This document shows, in pieces, positions 9,015-17,784 of a DNA stretch of 64,000 bases. The notes beneath the pieces were generated by a model. That model was not told the origin of the DNA. It worked only from the letters and a program-made list of their open reading frames with translations, and ran no database searches. The first letter of the stretch is position 1. Every line of letters begins with the position of its first letter. This DNA is from Tabrizicola fusiformis (GTDB lineage: Bacteria > Pseudomonadota > Alphaproteobacteria > Rhodobacterales > Rhodobacteraceae). Position numbers and translations under genes: made by a program. Location: assembly GCF_013328815.1 (NCBI RefSeq), contig NZ_JABUHN010000009.1, forward strand, positions 142,584-206,583. The letters are read 5' to 3'.

Positions 9015-9812
9015 TTATTTCAGAACGATATCCTTGTGATACCGGCGCAGGAACAACAGCCCCAGAAGCGACAGCCCGATGGACAGCCCAAAGACGTAAA
9101 GCGGGCTGACATAAACCGCGTCATAGGTCGAAAACAGACCCTTGCGCATCTCGCTGGTGCAATGCAGCACCGGGTTCCACAACAGATATTCCCTGATCTG
9201 CCACGGCAGCGACTCGGGAATGAACATGACGCCCGACAGGATGAACATCGGCCGGTTCAGCACGGCCCAGGCCCGTTCCCACAAGGGATAGCTGGTGATC
9301 AGAAAACAGTTCATCAGCCCGACGCCCAGGCCGATGGCAATGGTCATCGACACCGCCAGAAAGATCGAGGGCCAGCGGATGATCGGGTTCAGGTGATAGC
9401 CATAGATCACCCCGGCAAAGATCAGGATCATGATCAGAAGCTGCGTCATCGCGTTCAGCACGAACCGCGCCGCCAGCGTGTCGATATAGGTCACCGCCGG
9501 ATATTCCAGCAGCGCCTTCGAGAAGCGCACGGACGAGGCTGTCACCCCGCTCACGATATTGTAAAGTTGCAGCGGCAACAGGCCGCCGGCAAAGTAATAC
9601 ATGAAATTGGTGCCCAGCGCGGGTGTCCGGCTCAGAAAGCCGAAAATCACGCTCAGCAGCGCAAGCCCCGCAATCGGCTCGACAATCGCCCAGATGTATC
9701 CCCCGGGAGAGCGGCCGTAGGTCGTGGTCATCTCGCGCAGGATCAGGGCGGAAAATGAGCGTAGAAAGCGGAATCTCGGCCCCACCGGGCGTTGAGCTGC
9801 CGGAATTTGCAT
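9015..9812 (-). CDS. kpsM: Capsule polysaccharide ABC exporter, permease
   Basis: Integral membrane subunit of an ABC-2 type exporter that moves lipid-linked capsular polysaccharide across the inner membrane. The 265 residues contain about six hydrophobic spans after FRFLRSFSALILREM. YGRSPGGYIWAIVEPIAG is the family signature, and SGVMFIPESLPWQIREYLLW and LLWNPVLHCTSEMRKG lie near the end. The ATG at 9812 (MQIPAAQ) gives the usual KpsM size; a longer frame upstream is proline and glycine rich and runs into the divergent kpsE. Its ATPase partner is kpsT at 11191-11862, and KpsE is encoded divergently 85 bases away. Confidence 0.93.
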   Translation of the reverse strand: MQIPAAQRPVGPRFRFLRSFSALILREMTTTYGRSPGGYIWAIVEPIAGLALLSVIFGFLSRTPALGTNFMYYFAGGLLPLQLYNIVSGVTASSVRFSKALLEYPAVTYIDTLAARFVLNAMTQLLIMILIFAGVIYGYHLNPIIRWPSIFLAVSMTIAIGLGVGLMNCFLITSYPLWERAWAVLNRPMFILSGVMFIPESLPWQIREYLLWNPVLHCTSEMRKGLFSTYDAVYVSPLYVFGLSIGLSLLGLLFLRRYHKDIVLK

Positions 9813-9897
9813 GTTTGGCGCACTTCGTATTGCATCTGGAACAGAAGCGTTCCACTCGCTATGAGAGAATACAGTTTGACGCCGGAATTGAAAGGCA
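9813..9897. promoter_or_regulatory. Divergent kpsM-kpsE control region with palindrome
   Basis: The 85-base gap between two divergent exporter genes must contain promoters for both. It holds an exact palindrome TGGAAC-6-GTTCCA at 9837-9854, a good size for a dimeric regulator. A TTGCAT at 9830-9835 could serve as a -35 for kpsE, but no convincing -10 pairs with it. Confidence 0.45.
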
Positions 9898-11157
9898 GTG
9901 GTTATCTTGTCCTCCGAGCCCGACAAACCCGCGGCACCCGTCCCACCGGCTGCCGCAGCCGTCTCCCCGCCACCCGCTGCCCCCGCCGTGCCCCCCCGCC
10001 CCGCGGCTGCTGCCAAGCCACGCGTGCCCAAGATCCCCAAACCGGCCGGTCTGGCCCGACTGAAAACCCGTCACAAGCTGGCCATGCTCAGTTTCGCCGG
10101 CTTCGTCGGGCTGCCGGTTCTGCTGATGACGGCCTATCTCTATATTTTTGCCGCCGATCAGTATGCTTCGACCGTTGGCTTTACCGTGCGCACCGAAGAA
10201 TCCGGCTCGGCCATGGAGATTCTGGGCGGCCTGACCAAGCTTTCGACGGCCAGTTCATCCGACACCGACATCCTCTACAAATTCATCCAGAGTCAGGAAC
10301 TGGTTCTGGCGATGGACGAGTCGCTGGACCTGCACAAGCTTTATGGCAAGCCGCGCTTCGATCCGGTCTTCCGTCTGTCCGAGAATGCCAGCATCGAAGA
10401 AACCGTGTCTTACTGGAAAAAGATGGTGCGGATTTACTACGATCCCGGCATCGGCCTGATGGAGATCGAGGTGCGCGCCTTTGATCCCGCCGATGCCAAG
10501 GCCATTGCGGTTGACATTTTTGCCCGTTCGACCGCGCGGATCAACGAGCTTTCCGCCATCGCCCGCGCCGACACCATGCGCTATGCCCGCGACGAGCTGG
10601 ACACCGCCGTCGAACGGCTGAAAGAGGCGCGGCAGGCGCTGACATTGTTCCGCAACGAAACCCAGATCGTCGATCCAAGCGCCGACATTCAGGGCCAGAT
10701 GGGGTTGCTGACCTCGCTCAACACCCAGCTTGCGACGGCGCTGATCGAATTGGACATCCTGATCGAGACCACCCGCGAAACCGATCCGCGGATGGAACAG
10801 ACGCGGCGCAAGATCGCCGTGATCGAACGCCGCATCGCGGACGAGCGCGAAAAGCTGGGCGTGGGTCAGGGCCGCGACGGCAAGGCTTATGCCGATCTGG
10901 TCGGCACCTTTGAAAGCCTGCAAGTCGATCTGAACTTTGCAGAAAAGGCATATATATCCGCGCTTTCTGCCTATGACACCGCCGTCGCCGAAGCCCGCCG
11001 GCAAAGCCGATATCTGGCCGCCTATGTCGAACCGACGCTGGCCCAGACCCCGCTTTACCCGCAACGCATGGTCATCATTCTGGTCGGCGGCTTTGTGATC
11101 TTTGGCCTGTGGTCCATCTGCCTGCTGATCTACTACAGCCTGCACGACAGACGCTGA
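9898..11157 (+). CDS. kpsE: Capsule export inner-membrane / periplasmic adaptor
   Basis: KpsE/CtrB/BexC-type protein linking the inner-membrane exporter to the outer-membrane polysaccharide channel. The 419 residues begin with about 45 residues rich in proline and alanine, then a transmembrane helix (LAMLSFAGFVGLPVLLMTAY), a periplasmic domain with long coiled-coil stretches (about 215-350), LAAYVEPTLAQTPLYPQRM, and a second transmembrane helix near the C-terminus. This two-helix topology with a large periplasmic part is diagnostic. GTG at 9898 or TTG at 9907 may be the start. The proline-rich N-terminus is longer than in enterobacterial KpsE. Confidence 0.92.
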   Translation: MVILSSEPDKPAAPVPPAAAAVSPPPAAPAVPPRPAAAAKPRVPKIPKPAGLARLKTRHKLAMLSFAGFVGLPVLLMTAYLYIFAADQYASTVGFTVRTEESGSAMEILGGLTKLSTASSSDTDILYKFIQSQELVLAMDESLDLHKLYGKPRFDPVFRLSENASIEETVSYWKKMVRIYYDPGIGLMEIEVRAFDPADAKAIAVDIFARSTARINELSAIARADTMRYARDELDTAVERLKEARQALTLFRNETQIVDPSADIQGQMGLLTSLNTQLATALIELDILIETTRETDPRMEQTRRKIAVIERRIADEREKLGVGQGRDGKAYADLVGTFESLQVDLNFAEKAYISALSAYDTAVAEARRQSRYLAAYVEPTLAQTPLYPQRMVIILVGGFVIFGLWSICLLIYYSLHDRR

Positions 11158-11190
11158 TCGGGCACGGCGGCGAAAGACGGGAACGGCCGG

Positions 11191-11862
11191 ATGATCAAAC
11201 TCGAGAATGTCTGGAAGACCTTCTACGTTCAGGGCAACGCGCGTGTCGTGGCGCGCGATATCTCGGTCACCTTTCCCAAAGGCCGGTCCATCGGCCTTCT
11301 GGGCCGCAACGGCGCCGGGAAATCGACGCTGTTGCGCCTGATCTCGGGGGCGATGGACCCGGACCGGGGCAAGATCACCATCGACGGCACCCTGTCCTGG
11401 CCCGTCGGTTTCTCGGGCAGTTTCCACCGAGACCTGACGGGGGCACAGAACGCGCGCTTCGTTGCACGGGTCTACGGAGTGGATACCGACGAATTGCTGG
11501 CCTTCGTCGCGGATTTCTCGGAACTGGGCAAACAGTTCTACCAGCCGGTCAACACCTATTCCTCGGGCATGAAATCACGGCTGGCCTTTGGCATTTCCAT
11601 GGGCATCCACTTTGACATGTATCTGATCGACGAGGTGACCGCCGTCGGCGACGCCGCCTTTCAGGCCAAAAGCGAAGCCATCCTGCAGGACCGGATGAAG
11701 ACCAGCGGCTCGATCTTCATCACCCATTCGCTCGACTCGGTGCGGCGCATCTGTTCGGGCGTGGGCATACTTGAGGACGGCAAACTGACCTATTTCGACG
11801 ATGTGAACGAGGGGCTGGAGTTCCACAAGGAAAACATGAAGCGCCGCAGCGACGAGGTCTGA
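11191..11862 (+). CDS. kpsT: Capsule polysaccharide ABC exporter, ATPase
   Basis: ATPase subunit that drives export through KpsM. The 223 residues carry Walker [10 protein letters not shown], the KpsT-type signature [17 protein letters not shown] in place of canonical LSGGQ, and a Walker B aspartate-glutamate in [14 protein letters not shown], followed by the H-loop FITHS. These variants are normal for the polysaccharide-exporter branch. It follows kpsE by 33 bases on the same strand while its permease is divergent, an unusual but functional split. Confidence 0.95.
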   Translation: MIKLENVWKTFYVQGNARVVARDISVTFPKGRSIGLLGRNGAGKSTLLRLISGAMDPDRGKITIDGTLSWPVGFSGSFHRDLTGAQNARFVARVYGVDTDELLAFVADFSELGKQFYQPVNTYSSGMKSRLAFGISMGIHFDMYLIDEVTAVGDAAFQAKSEAILQDRMKTSGSIFITHSLDSVRRICSGVGILEDGKLTYFDDVNEGLEFHKENMKRRSDEV

Positions 11863-12007
11863 CGCCCGGCGACGCGCCCGTAATCCAAGCAACGCCGCCG
11901 CAGTCACACATAGTTTTGCCAAAGGCGGTGTGCGAAAGGCCGCTCGGTTCTTGGATTCCGCCGGAAAACCTGCAAAAGGTGCCCGCGTAACAGGAAAGCC
12001 CGCCACG

Positions 12008-12934
12008 ATGCCCCAATCCTTACCCGCCTTCGATTCCGCGACCCTGACCCACCTGCAGCGGCTTGAGGCCGAGAGCATCCACATCATGCGCGAAGTGGTT
12101 GCCAATGCCGAGAACCCGGTGATGCTCTATTCGGTGGGCAAGGACAGCGCCACCATGCTGCATCTGGCCAAGAAGGCGTTTTACCCGGCGCCGCCGCCCT
12201 TTCCGCTCTTGCATGTCGATACAACGTGGAAGTTCCGCGCCATGTATGACCTGCGCGACAAGGCGGCCAAGGATGCCGGGATGGACCTTCTGGTGCATCA
12301 CAATCCCGAAGCCATGGAAAAGGGCATCAACCCCTTCGACCATGGCGGCCTGCATACCGACATGTGGAAGACCGAGGGTCTGAAACAGGCGCTGACCAAA
12401 TATAACTTCGACGTGGCCTTCGGCGGTGCCCGCCGGGACGAGGAGAAATCCCGTGCCAAGGAACGGGTCTTTTCCTTCCGCTCGGCCAATCACCGCTGGG
12501 ATCCCAAGAACCAGCGGCCGGAATTGTGGAAGCTTTACAACACCCGCAAGGCCAAGACCGAAAGCATCCGCGTCTTCCCGATCTCCAACTGGACCGAGCT
12601 GGACATCTGGCAATACATCCATCTCGAAGGCATCGAAATCGTGCCGCTCTACTTCTCGGAACCGCGTCCGGTCGTGGAACGTGACGGGCTGCTGATCATG
12701 GTGGATGACGACCGCTTCCGCCTGCGGCCCGGCGAAGTGCCGCAGATGAAATCCATCCGCTTCCGCACGCTGGGCTGCTATCCCCTTACCGGCGCTGTCG
12801 AATCCGAGGCGACCACCCTGCCCGAGGTCATTCAGGAAATGCTCCTGACCACCACCTCGGAACGGCAGGGCCGGGCGATTGACCATGACCAGTCCGCCTC
12901 GATGGAGAAGAAGAAGCAAGAGGGGTATTTCTGA
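12008..12934 (+). CDS. cysD: Sulfate adenylyltransferase subunit 2
   Basis: Small catalytic subunit of ATP sulfurylase, forming adenosine phosphosulfate from sulfate and ATP. The 308-residue product has the PP-loop motif [17 protein letters not shown] near residue 46 and [16 protein letters not shown], both typical of CysD. The ATG at 12008 ([10 protein letters not shown]) is chosen because AGGAA precedes it and longer versions add an unconserved tail. Its TGA shares one base with the cysNC start (TGATG), so the two are coupled. It may serve cysteine synthesis or supply PAPS for sulfation of the neighbouring polysaccharide. Confidence 0.96.
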   Translation: MPQSLPAFDSATLTHLQRLEAESIHIMREVVANAENPVMLYSVGKDSATMLHLAKKAFYPAPPPFPLLHVDTTWKFRAMYDLRDKAAKDAGMDLLVHHNPEAMEKGINPFDHGGLHTDMWKTEGLKQALTKYNFDVAFGGARRDEEKSRAKERVFSFRSANHRWDPKNQRPELWKLYNTRKAKTESIRVFPISNWTELDIWQYIHLEGIEIVPLYFSEPRPVVERDGLLIMVDDDRFRLRPGEVPQMKSIRFRTLGCYPLTGAVESEATTLPEVIQEMLLTTTSERQGRAIDHDQSASMEKKKQEGYF

Positions 12935-14850
12935 TGACCGCCGAAACGAAAGATCCCGTCTACGTCACCGATGCCCTGATCGCCGAGGATATCGACGCCT
13001 ATCTTCTGAAGCATCAGCACAAGACCATGCTGCGTTTCATCACCTGCGGCTCGGTCGATGACGGCAAGTCCACGCTGATCGGACGGCTGCTCTACGATAC
13101 CAAGATGATCTTCGAAGATCAGCTTGCCAGCCTTGAACATGACAGCAAGGCGGTCGGCACCCAGGGCGGCGAAATCGACTTTGCCCTTCTGGTCGATGGT
13201 CTGGCGGCCGAGCGGGAACAGGGCATTACCATTGATGTGGCCTACCGTTTCTTTGCCACCGACAAGCGCAAGTTCATCGTGGCCGACACCCCCGGCCATG
13301 AACAATATACCCGCAACATGGTCACCGGCGCCTCGACCGCCGACCTTGCGGTGATCCTGATCGACGCGCGGCAGGGCGTGCTGACCCAGACCCGGCGGCA
13401 CAGCTATCTGGTCAACCTTCTGGGCATCCGCAACATCGTGCTTGCGGTGAACAAGATGGACCTCGTGGGCTATTCGCAGGAACGCTTTTACGAGATCGTC
13501 AAGGATTATGCCCATTTCGCCAAGCAGATCGGCATGGAAAGCTTCCTGCCGATCCCGATTTCGGGGCTGCGCGGCGACAATATGGTGACCAAAAGCCCGG
13601 AAATGCCCTGGTATCAGGGGCCCAGCCTGCTGCAACATCTGGAAGAAGCGCCGATCAACGACAGCCGGATGATCGACAAACCCTTCCGCATGGCGGTGCA
13701 ATGGGTCAACCGGCCCAATCTGGATTTCCGCGGCTTTGCCGGCCAGATCGGCGCTGGCGTGGTGCGCCCCGGCGATGCCATCCGCGTGCTGCCCTCGGGC
13801 AAGACCACCACGGTCAAATCCATCGTCACCTTCGACGGCGATTTGGAACAGGCGATTGCCGGCCAGTCCGTTACCCTGACCTTCGACGACGAAGTGGATT
13901 GCTCGCGCGGCGATGTCATCACCCGCGCCGATGCCCCCTGCGAAGTCGCCGACCAGTTCGAGGCCGCGCTGGTCTGGATGGACGAGCATGAAATGCTGCC
14001 GGGGCGGCCCTATCTCTTGAAGATCGGCACGCAGACGGTGACGGCGACCGTGACGGAACCCAAGTATGAGGTGAACGTCAACACGCTGGAACATCTGGCC
14101 TCGCGCACGCTGGGGCTGAATGCGATCGGCGTGGTCAACATCTCGACCGACCGGCCCATCCCGTTCGAAGCCTATGCCGACAACCCCGATCTGGGCGGTT
14201 TCATCCTGATCGACCGGATGAGCAATGCCACCGTGGCGGCGGGCCTGATCCATTTCGCCCTGCGCCGCAGCCAGAACATCCACTGGCAGGCCGTTGACAT
14301 CAACCGCGAGGCCCATGCCGCGCAGAAGAACCAGACCGCCCGCGTGGTCTGGTTCACCGGGCTTTCTGGTTCGGGCAAATCCACCATCGCCAATCTGGTG
14401 GAGAAAAAGCTGCATGCCATGGGCAAGCACACTTTCCTGCTGGACGGCGACAACGTGCGTCATGGCCTCAACCGCGACCTCGGCTTTACCGATGCCGACC
14501 GGGTGGAGAACATCCGCCGCGTGGGCGAAGTGGCCCGCCTGATGACCGACGCCGGGCTGATCGTGCTGACCGCCTTCATCTCTCCCTTCCGGTCTGAACG
14601 GCGGATGGTGCGCGAGCTGATGGCGCCGGGCGAGTTCATCGAGGTGCATGTCAACACCCCGCTGGACGTGGCCGAGGCACGCGACGTGAAGGGTCTCTAC
14701 AAAAAGGCGCGTTCGGGCCAGTTGAAGAACTTCACCGGCATCGACAGCCCCTATGAGGCGCCCGAAGCGGCCGAGATCACCGTGAACACGGTCGAGCTTT
14801 CCGCCGAAGACGCCGCCGATCAGGTCATCGCCGCGATCCTGTCGCGCTGA
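12934..14850 (+). CDS. cysNC: Bifunctional sulfate adenylyltransferase subunit 1 / APS kinase
   Basis: 638-residue fusion of the GTPase subunit of ATP sulfurylase with adenylylsulfate kinase, giving PAPS. The GTPase half has [17 protein letters not shown] (P-loop), [12 protein letters not shown] (G3) and NKMDL (G4). The kinase half starts near residue 468 with [12 protein letters not shown] and continues with [15 protein letters not shown]. CysN-CysC fusion is common in Alphaproteobacteria and Rhizobia (NodQ type). It is translationally coupled to cysD. Confidence 0.96.
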   Translation: MTAETKDPVYVTDALIAEDIDAYLLKHQHKTMLRFITCGSVDDGKSTLIGRLLYDTKMIFEDQLASLEHDSKAVGTQGGEIDFALLVDGLAAEREQGITIDVAYRFFATDKRKFIVADTPGHEQYTRNMVTGASTADLAVILIDARQGVLTQTRRHSYLVNLLGIRNIVLAVNKMDLVGYSQERFYEIVKDYAHFAKQIGMESFLPIPISGLRGDNMVTKSPEMPWYQGPSLLQHLEEAPINDSRMIDKPFRMAVQWVNRPNLDFRGFAGQIGAGVVRPGDAIRVLPSGKTTTVKSIVTFDGDLEQAIAGQSVTLTFDDEVDCSRGDVITRADAPCEVADQFEAALVWMDEHEMLPGRPYLLKIGTQTVTATVTEPKYEVNVNTLEHLASRTLGLNAIGVVNISTDRPIPFEAYADNPDLGGFILIDRMSNATVAAGLIHFALRRSQNIHWQAVDINREAHAAQKNQTARVVWFTGLSGSGKSTIANLVEKKLHAMGKHTFLLDGDNVRHGLNRDLGFTDADRVENIRRVGEVARLMTDAGLIVLTAFISPFRSERRMVRELMAPGEFIEVHVNTPLDVAEARDVKGLYKKARSGQLKNFTGIDSPYEAPEAAEITVNTVELSAEDAADQVIAAILSR

Positions 14851-14911
14851 GTGCCGTCGCCGCCCGGGCCATTTGGCGCGGGCGGCGGCATGAACCCCGG
14901 GGAACGGCATC

Positions 14912-16300
14912 ATGGCGCCCAAATTCGGCACAAGCGGGCTGCGCGGGCTGGTGGTGGAACTGACGCCCGATCTGGTGGCCGACCATATCCGCGCCTTCCT
15001 TGCCGCCTGCCCCACTGGCACCGGCCTCTGGGTTGGCCGCGACCTGCGGCCCTCTTCACCCGATCTTGCGGCAGTCGTGCTGCAAGCGGCCCGCGCCGCC
15101 GGGCTGACGACCGTCGATTGCGGCGCCGTGCCGACCCCTGCCCTTGCGCTGGCCGCGATGAATGCCGGGGCGGCGGCGGTCATGGTGACCGGCAGCCATA
15201 TTCCCGCCGACCGCAACGGGTTGAAATTCTATCTGCCCGGCGGCGAGATCACCAAGGCGGATGAGGCTGCGATCCTTGCGGCACTTGGCACCCCGGTCGC
15301 ACCGGCACCGCCGGGGCCGCCGACCCGGCTGCATTCCACCGCCGGCAGCGATTGGGTGGCGCGCTATGTCACCGCTTTTGGCACAAATGCGCTGGCCGGT
15401 CTGCGTCTGGGCATCTGGAGCCACAGCGCCGTCAGCCGCGACCTGCTCGTCGTCGCCGTCACCGCCATGGGGGCCGAAGCGGTCGAGCTCGGCCGGTCCG
15501 ATATCTTCATTCCCGTCGATACCGAGGCCGTCCCTGCCGCCACCCGCGCCCAACTGGCGGCTTGGGCGGCGGCGTCCGGGCTGGACGCTGTTCTGTCTAC
15601 CGATGGCGATGGCGACCGCCCGCTTTTGACCGATGCCACGGGGCGGGTGATTCCCGGCGATGTTCTGGGCCAGATCACCGCTGCCGTTCTGGGGGCCGAT
15701 ACGGTCGTCACGCCCGTCAGTTCAAACAGCGGGGTCGAGGTTTCGGGCCGCTTTGCCCGGGTGATCCGCACAAGGATCGGCTCTCCCTTCGTGATTGCCG
15801 CGATGGAGGCCGCCGCCCCGGCCCGGGTCGTGGGCTATGAGGCGAACGGTGGTTTCCTGCTCGGCTTTGCCGCAGAAGGCCCCGCCGGGCCGTTGCCCCC
15901 GCTGGCCACCCGCGACAGCCTGTTGCCGCTGCTGGCCCCCCTGTCGCGCGCTCGGGCCGCAGGCGGGCTTGCGGCGCTGGTCGCCGCCGAGCCGCCCCGC
16001 TTCACCGCCAGCGACCGGCTTGAGGATATTCCGGTCACCCGGTCACAGGCCCTGATCGCCGGGTTCGAGGCAGATGGAACCCGGCTTGACGGCTTTCTCG
16101 CCGCATTGGGCGAAGGTCTGGCCACCATCGACCACACCGACGGGCTGCGCGTGACGCTGCGATCGGGCCGCGTGGTGCATATGCGCCCCTCGGGCAACGC
16201 CCCCGAGTTCCGTCTCTATGCCGAAGCCGAAGCACCGGAACTGGCGGCGGGCCTTCTGGCGCAAGGGCTGACCCTGCTCCGCAGCCATTTGGCCGCCTGA
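14912..16300 (+). CDS. Phosphomannomutase / phosphoglucomutase family
   Basis: Alpha-D-phosphohexomutase of 462 residues, converting mannose-6-phosphate to mannose-1-phosphate for ManC. The N-terminal FGTSGLRG loop, the phosphoserine loop VTGSHIPADRNGLK near residue 93, the metal loop STDGDGDRPLL near 231, the sugar-binding GYEANGGFLLG near 309 and the phosphate-binding MRPSGNAPEFR near the end are all present and in order. It lies 61 bases after cysNC. A phosphoglucomutase or phosphoglucosamine mutase cannot be excluded from motifs alone, but the locus and the manC gene favour mannose. Confidence 0.88.
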   Translation: MAPKFGTSGLRGLVVELTPDLVADHIRAFLAACPTGTGLWVGRDLRPSSPDLAAVVLQAARAAGLTTVDCGAVPTPALALAAMNAGAAAVMVTGSHIPADRNGLKFYLPGGEITKADEAAILAALGTPVAPAPPGPPTRLHSTAGSDWVARYVTAFGTNALAGLRLGIWSHSAVSRDLLVVAVTAMGAEAVELGRSDIFIPVDTEAVPAATRAQLAAWAAASGLDAVLSTDGDGDRPLLTDATGRVIPGDVLGQITAAVLGADTVVTPVSSNSGVEVSGRFARVIRTRIGSPFVIAAMEAAAPARVVGYEANGGFLLGFAAEGPAGPLPPLATRDSLLPLLAPLSRARAAGGLAALVAAEPPRFTASDRLEDIPVTRSQALIAGFEADGTRLDGFLAALGEGLATIDHTDGLRVTLRSGRVVHMRPSGNAPEFRLYAEAEAPELAAGLLAQGLTLLRSHLAA

Positions 16301-16331
16301 GGCAAGTGTCAATCGACAGGTTGGGAAGTGG

Positions 16332-16405
16332 TGGCGAGGGGGGGACTCGAACCCCCGACCCCATGATTATGAGTCATGTGCTCTAACCAGCTGAGCTACC
16401 TAGCC
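16332..16405 (-). tRNA. tRNA-Met (CAT)
   Basis: Read on the minus strand the sequence folds into a complete cloverleaf. It has a D-arm with AGCTCAGCTGGTTAGAGC, an anticodon stem CATGA/TCATG around the loop CTCATAA (anticodon CAT at 16369-16371) and a T-arm GGGGG-TTCGAGT-CCCCC, followed by encoded ACCA. Loop sequence favours elongator methionine over the lysidine-modified isoleucine tRNA. The acceptor stem GGCTAGG / CCTCGCC has one mismatch, T4 opposite C69. Confidence 0.93.
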
Positions 16406-16656
16406 ACTGGCGCGGTGATTATGGCGGGCGCCCGGGGGCGTCAAGGGGAAAAGCGCGGGTTTGCTTGCGACAGGGACCGCCCTCGGGGGCATCGAGCCCC
16501 CTCGGCCGGGCTGCCGTCGAACACCGGCAAGGCACAGTTCCATGCCGATCATGGCCGCAAGGCAGATGCTGGCGCGGCAGGAGCGGCGGGCTGGTTTGCG
16601 CCTATGCCGCCATTCGGATCGGGCGCGGTGTATGTCAGACGGCGTAGGCCACGGGA

Positions 16657-17637
16657 TCAGTCCTCACATTCGGCGCCAATTGCATAGCCGCGGGGGCTGG
16701 TCCCGAAAGCCTTGCGAAAGCAGCGCTGGAAATAGCTGAGGTCGGAAAAGCCGGCCTCATAGGCGATGGAGGAGATCAGATCGTCGCGCCGTCCGGCGCG
16801 GCGGTCGTCGATGCCGCGCCGGGCATGTTCGATCCGTTTCATCAACAAATACTTGGTTGGCGTAGAGCCGATGGCCGTGAAGCCGCGCTGCAACTGGCGC
16901 AGCGACATGCCGAGGTCGTCGGCAATATCCTGGATGGTCAGTTCGGGATTGCGGAAATGCGCGTCAATATAGGCTTGGCCCTGGGCAAGCGCATGCGCCC
17001 CGGAAAGGTCGCTGTCCACACCGGAAAAGCCATCGCTGCCGGAGCGTTCGTGCAGGGTCGCCCCGATCAAGCCGAACATCGCTTCCCGCAGGTGAAGATC
17101 GGCACTCGGGTTTCCGGTGCGGGCGAAGACCTTGCCCAGAACGGCGCAGAGCGCCAGCGTGGTCGGATCGTGCCGGGGCAGGCTGATGCCGCCGCGGATC
17201 AGGTCATAGCCAAAGCGGGCATGCATCTCGCCCCGCGGCAAATGCAGGGAAAGTTGCCGGTTGTAGCTGCCAAAGAAGGTGAACTCGGACGGACAGGCGC
17301 TGTCGATCAGCACCATGTCACCGGGGTTGAGCAAATAGGCGCTGTCGTTCTGGCTCATCAGCGCGCGACCCTCTTCCTGCAGGATCAGAAAGTAATTCTC
17401 GCTCGCGTCCTTCTGGATCTGTCGGCTGGTGCGGAAGACCTGCTGCAGGTCGCAGGCGACATGCGCGATTTCCAGACCGGCGCGCTCTTCGCGCAGAATG
17501 CCACCCCGCAGCCGCCGGCGCGTATCGGTCGGGCGGATGTCGAACGAACCGCAGATCCGGTGCAGATCGGCGTGGAACTGGTCAACCGGAAGGTCCGAGG
17601 TGTGCAGAGGGATCAGCATGGCGGCATCATGCGGCAT
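16657..17637 (-). CDS. AraC-family transcriptional regulator (FeaR-like)
   Basis: 326 residues. The C-terminal 100 residues carry the double helix-turn-helix of the AraC family: LTIQDIADDLGMSLRQLQRGF for the first helix pair and SSIAYEAGFSDLSYFQRCFRK for the second, ending GTSPRGY. The N-terminal half contains a cupin-like ligand-binding part (YFLILQEEGRALMSQND, LLNPGDMVLIDS) resembling FeaR and related activators of amine or alcohol catabolism. The ATG at 17637 has GGCAGG upstream and is preferred to an internal ATG at 17619. It is divergent from the dehydrogenase/transporter operon at 17785, which it probably controls. Confidence 0.88.
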   Translation of the reverse strand: MPHDAAMLIPLHTSDLPVDQFHADLHRICGSFDIRPTDTRRRLRGGILREERAGLEIAHVACDLQQVFRTSRQIQKDASENYFLILQEEGRALMSQNDSAYLLNPGDMVLIDSACPSEFTFFGSYNRQLSLHLPRGEMHARFGYDLIRGGISLPRHDPTTLALCAVLGKVFARTGNPSADLHLREAMFGLIGATLHERSGSDGFSGVDSDLSGAHALAQGQAYIDAHFRNPELTIQDIADDLGMSLRQLQRGFTAIGSTPTKYLLMKRIEHARRGIDDRRAGRRDDLISSIAYEAGFSDLSYFQRCFRKAFGTSPRGYAIGAECED

Positions 17638-17784
17638 CGGCCTGCCGTGCTGCAAATGCAAAAACTGAACATGTGAAATATTTCCGCTTCTGTCGCCTGA
17701 GTCCGCTTTTTCGGTCGTCCCAGTCCAAGAATGCTGCGGCCAACCTGCTGCAAGCTTTCGCCAAGGATAACGAGGGAGGAGACC
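17638..17784. promoter_or_regulatory. Divergent araC-type regulator / operon control region
   Basis: 147 bases separate two divergent starts. The octamer TGCTGCAA occurs directly repeated at 17648-17655 and 17746-17753, about 98 bases apart, with a near copy TGCTGCGG between them at 17732-17739. Direct repeats far apart fit AraC-type loop regulation, but this is a suggestion. No clear sigma-70 pair is seen. GGGAGGA before 17785 is the ribosome binding site of the dehydrogenase. Confidence 0.4.

Noticed and set aside
12832..15216. A 794-codon open frame on the minus strand
   Set aside because: It is antisense to cysD, cysNC and the start of the phosphomannomutase, all certain genes; no conserved motif is visible.
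16406..16656. A small coding gene between tRNA-Met and the AraC-type regulator
   Set aside because: Open frames here have poor composition, no ribosome binding site and overlap the tRNA. I see no supported gene in these 251 bases.
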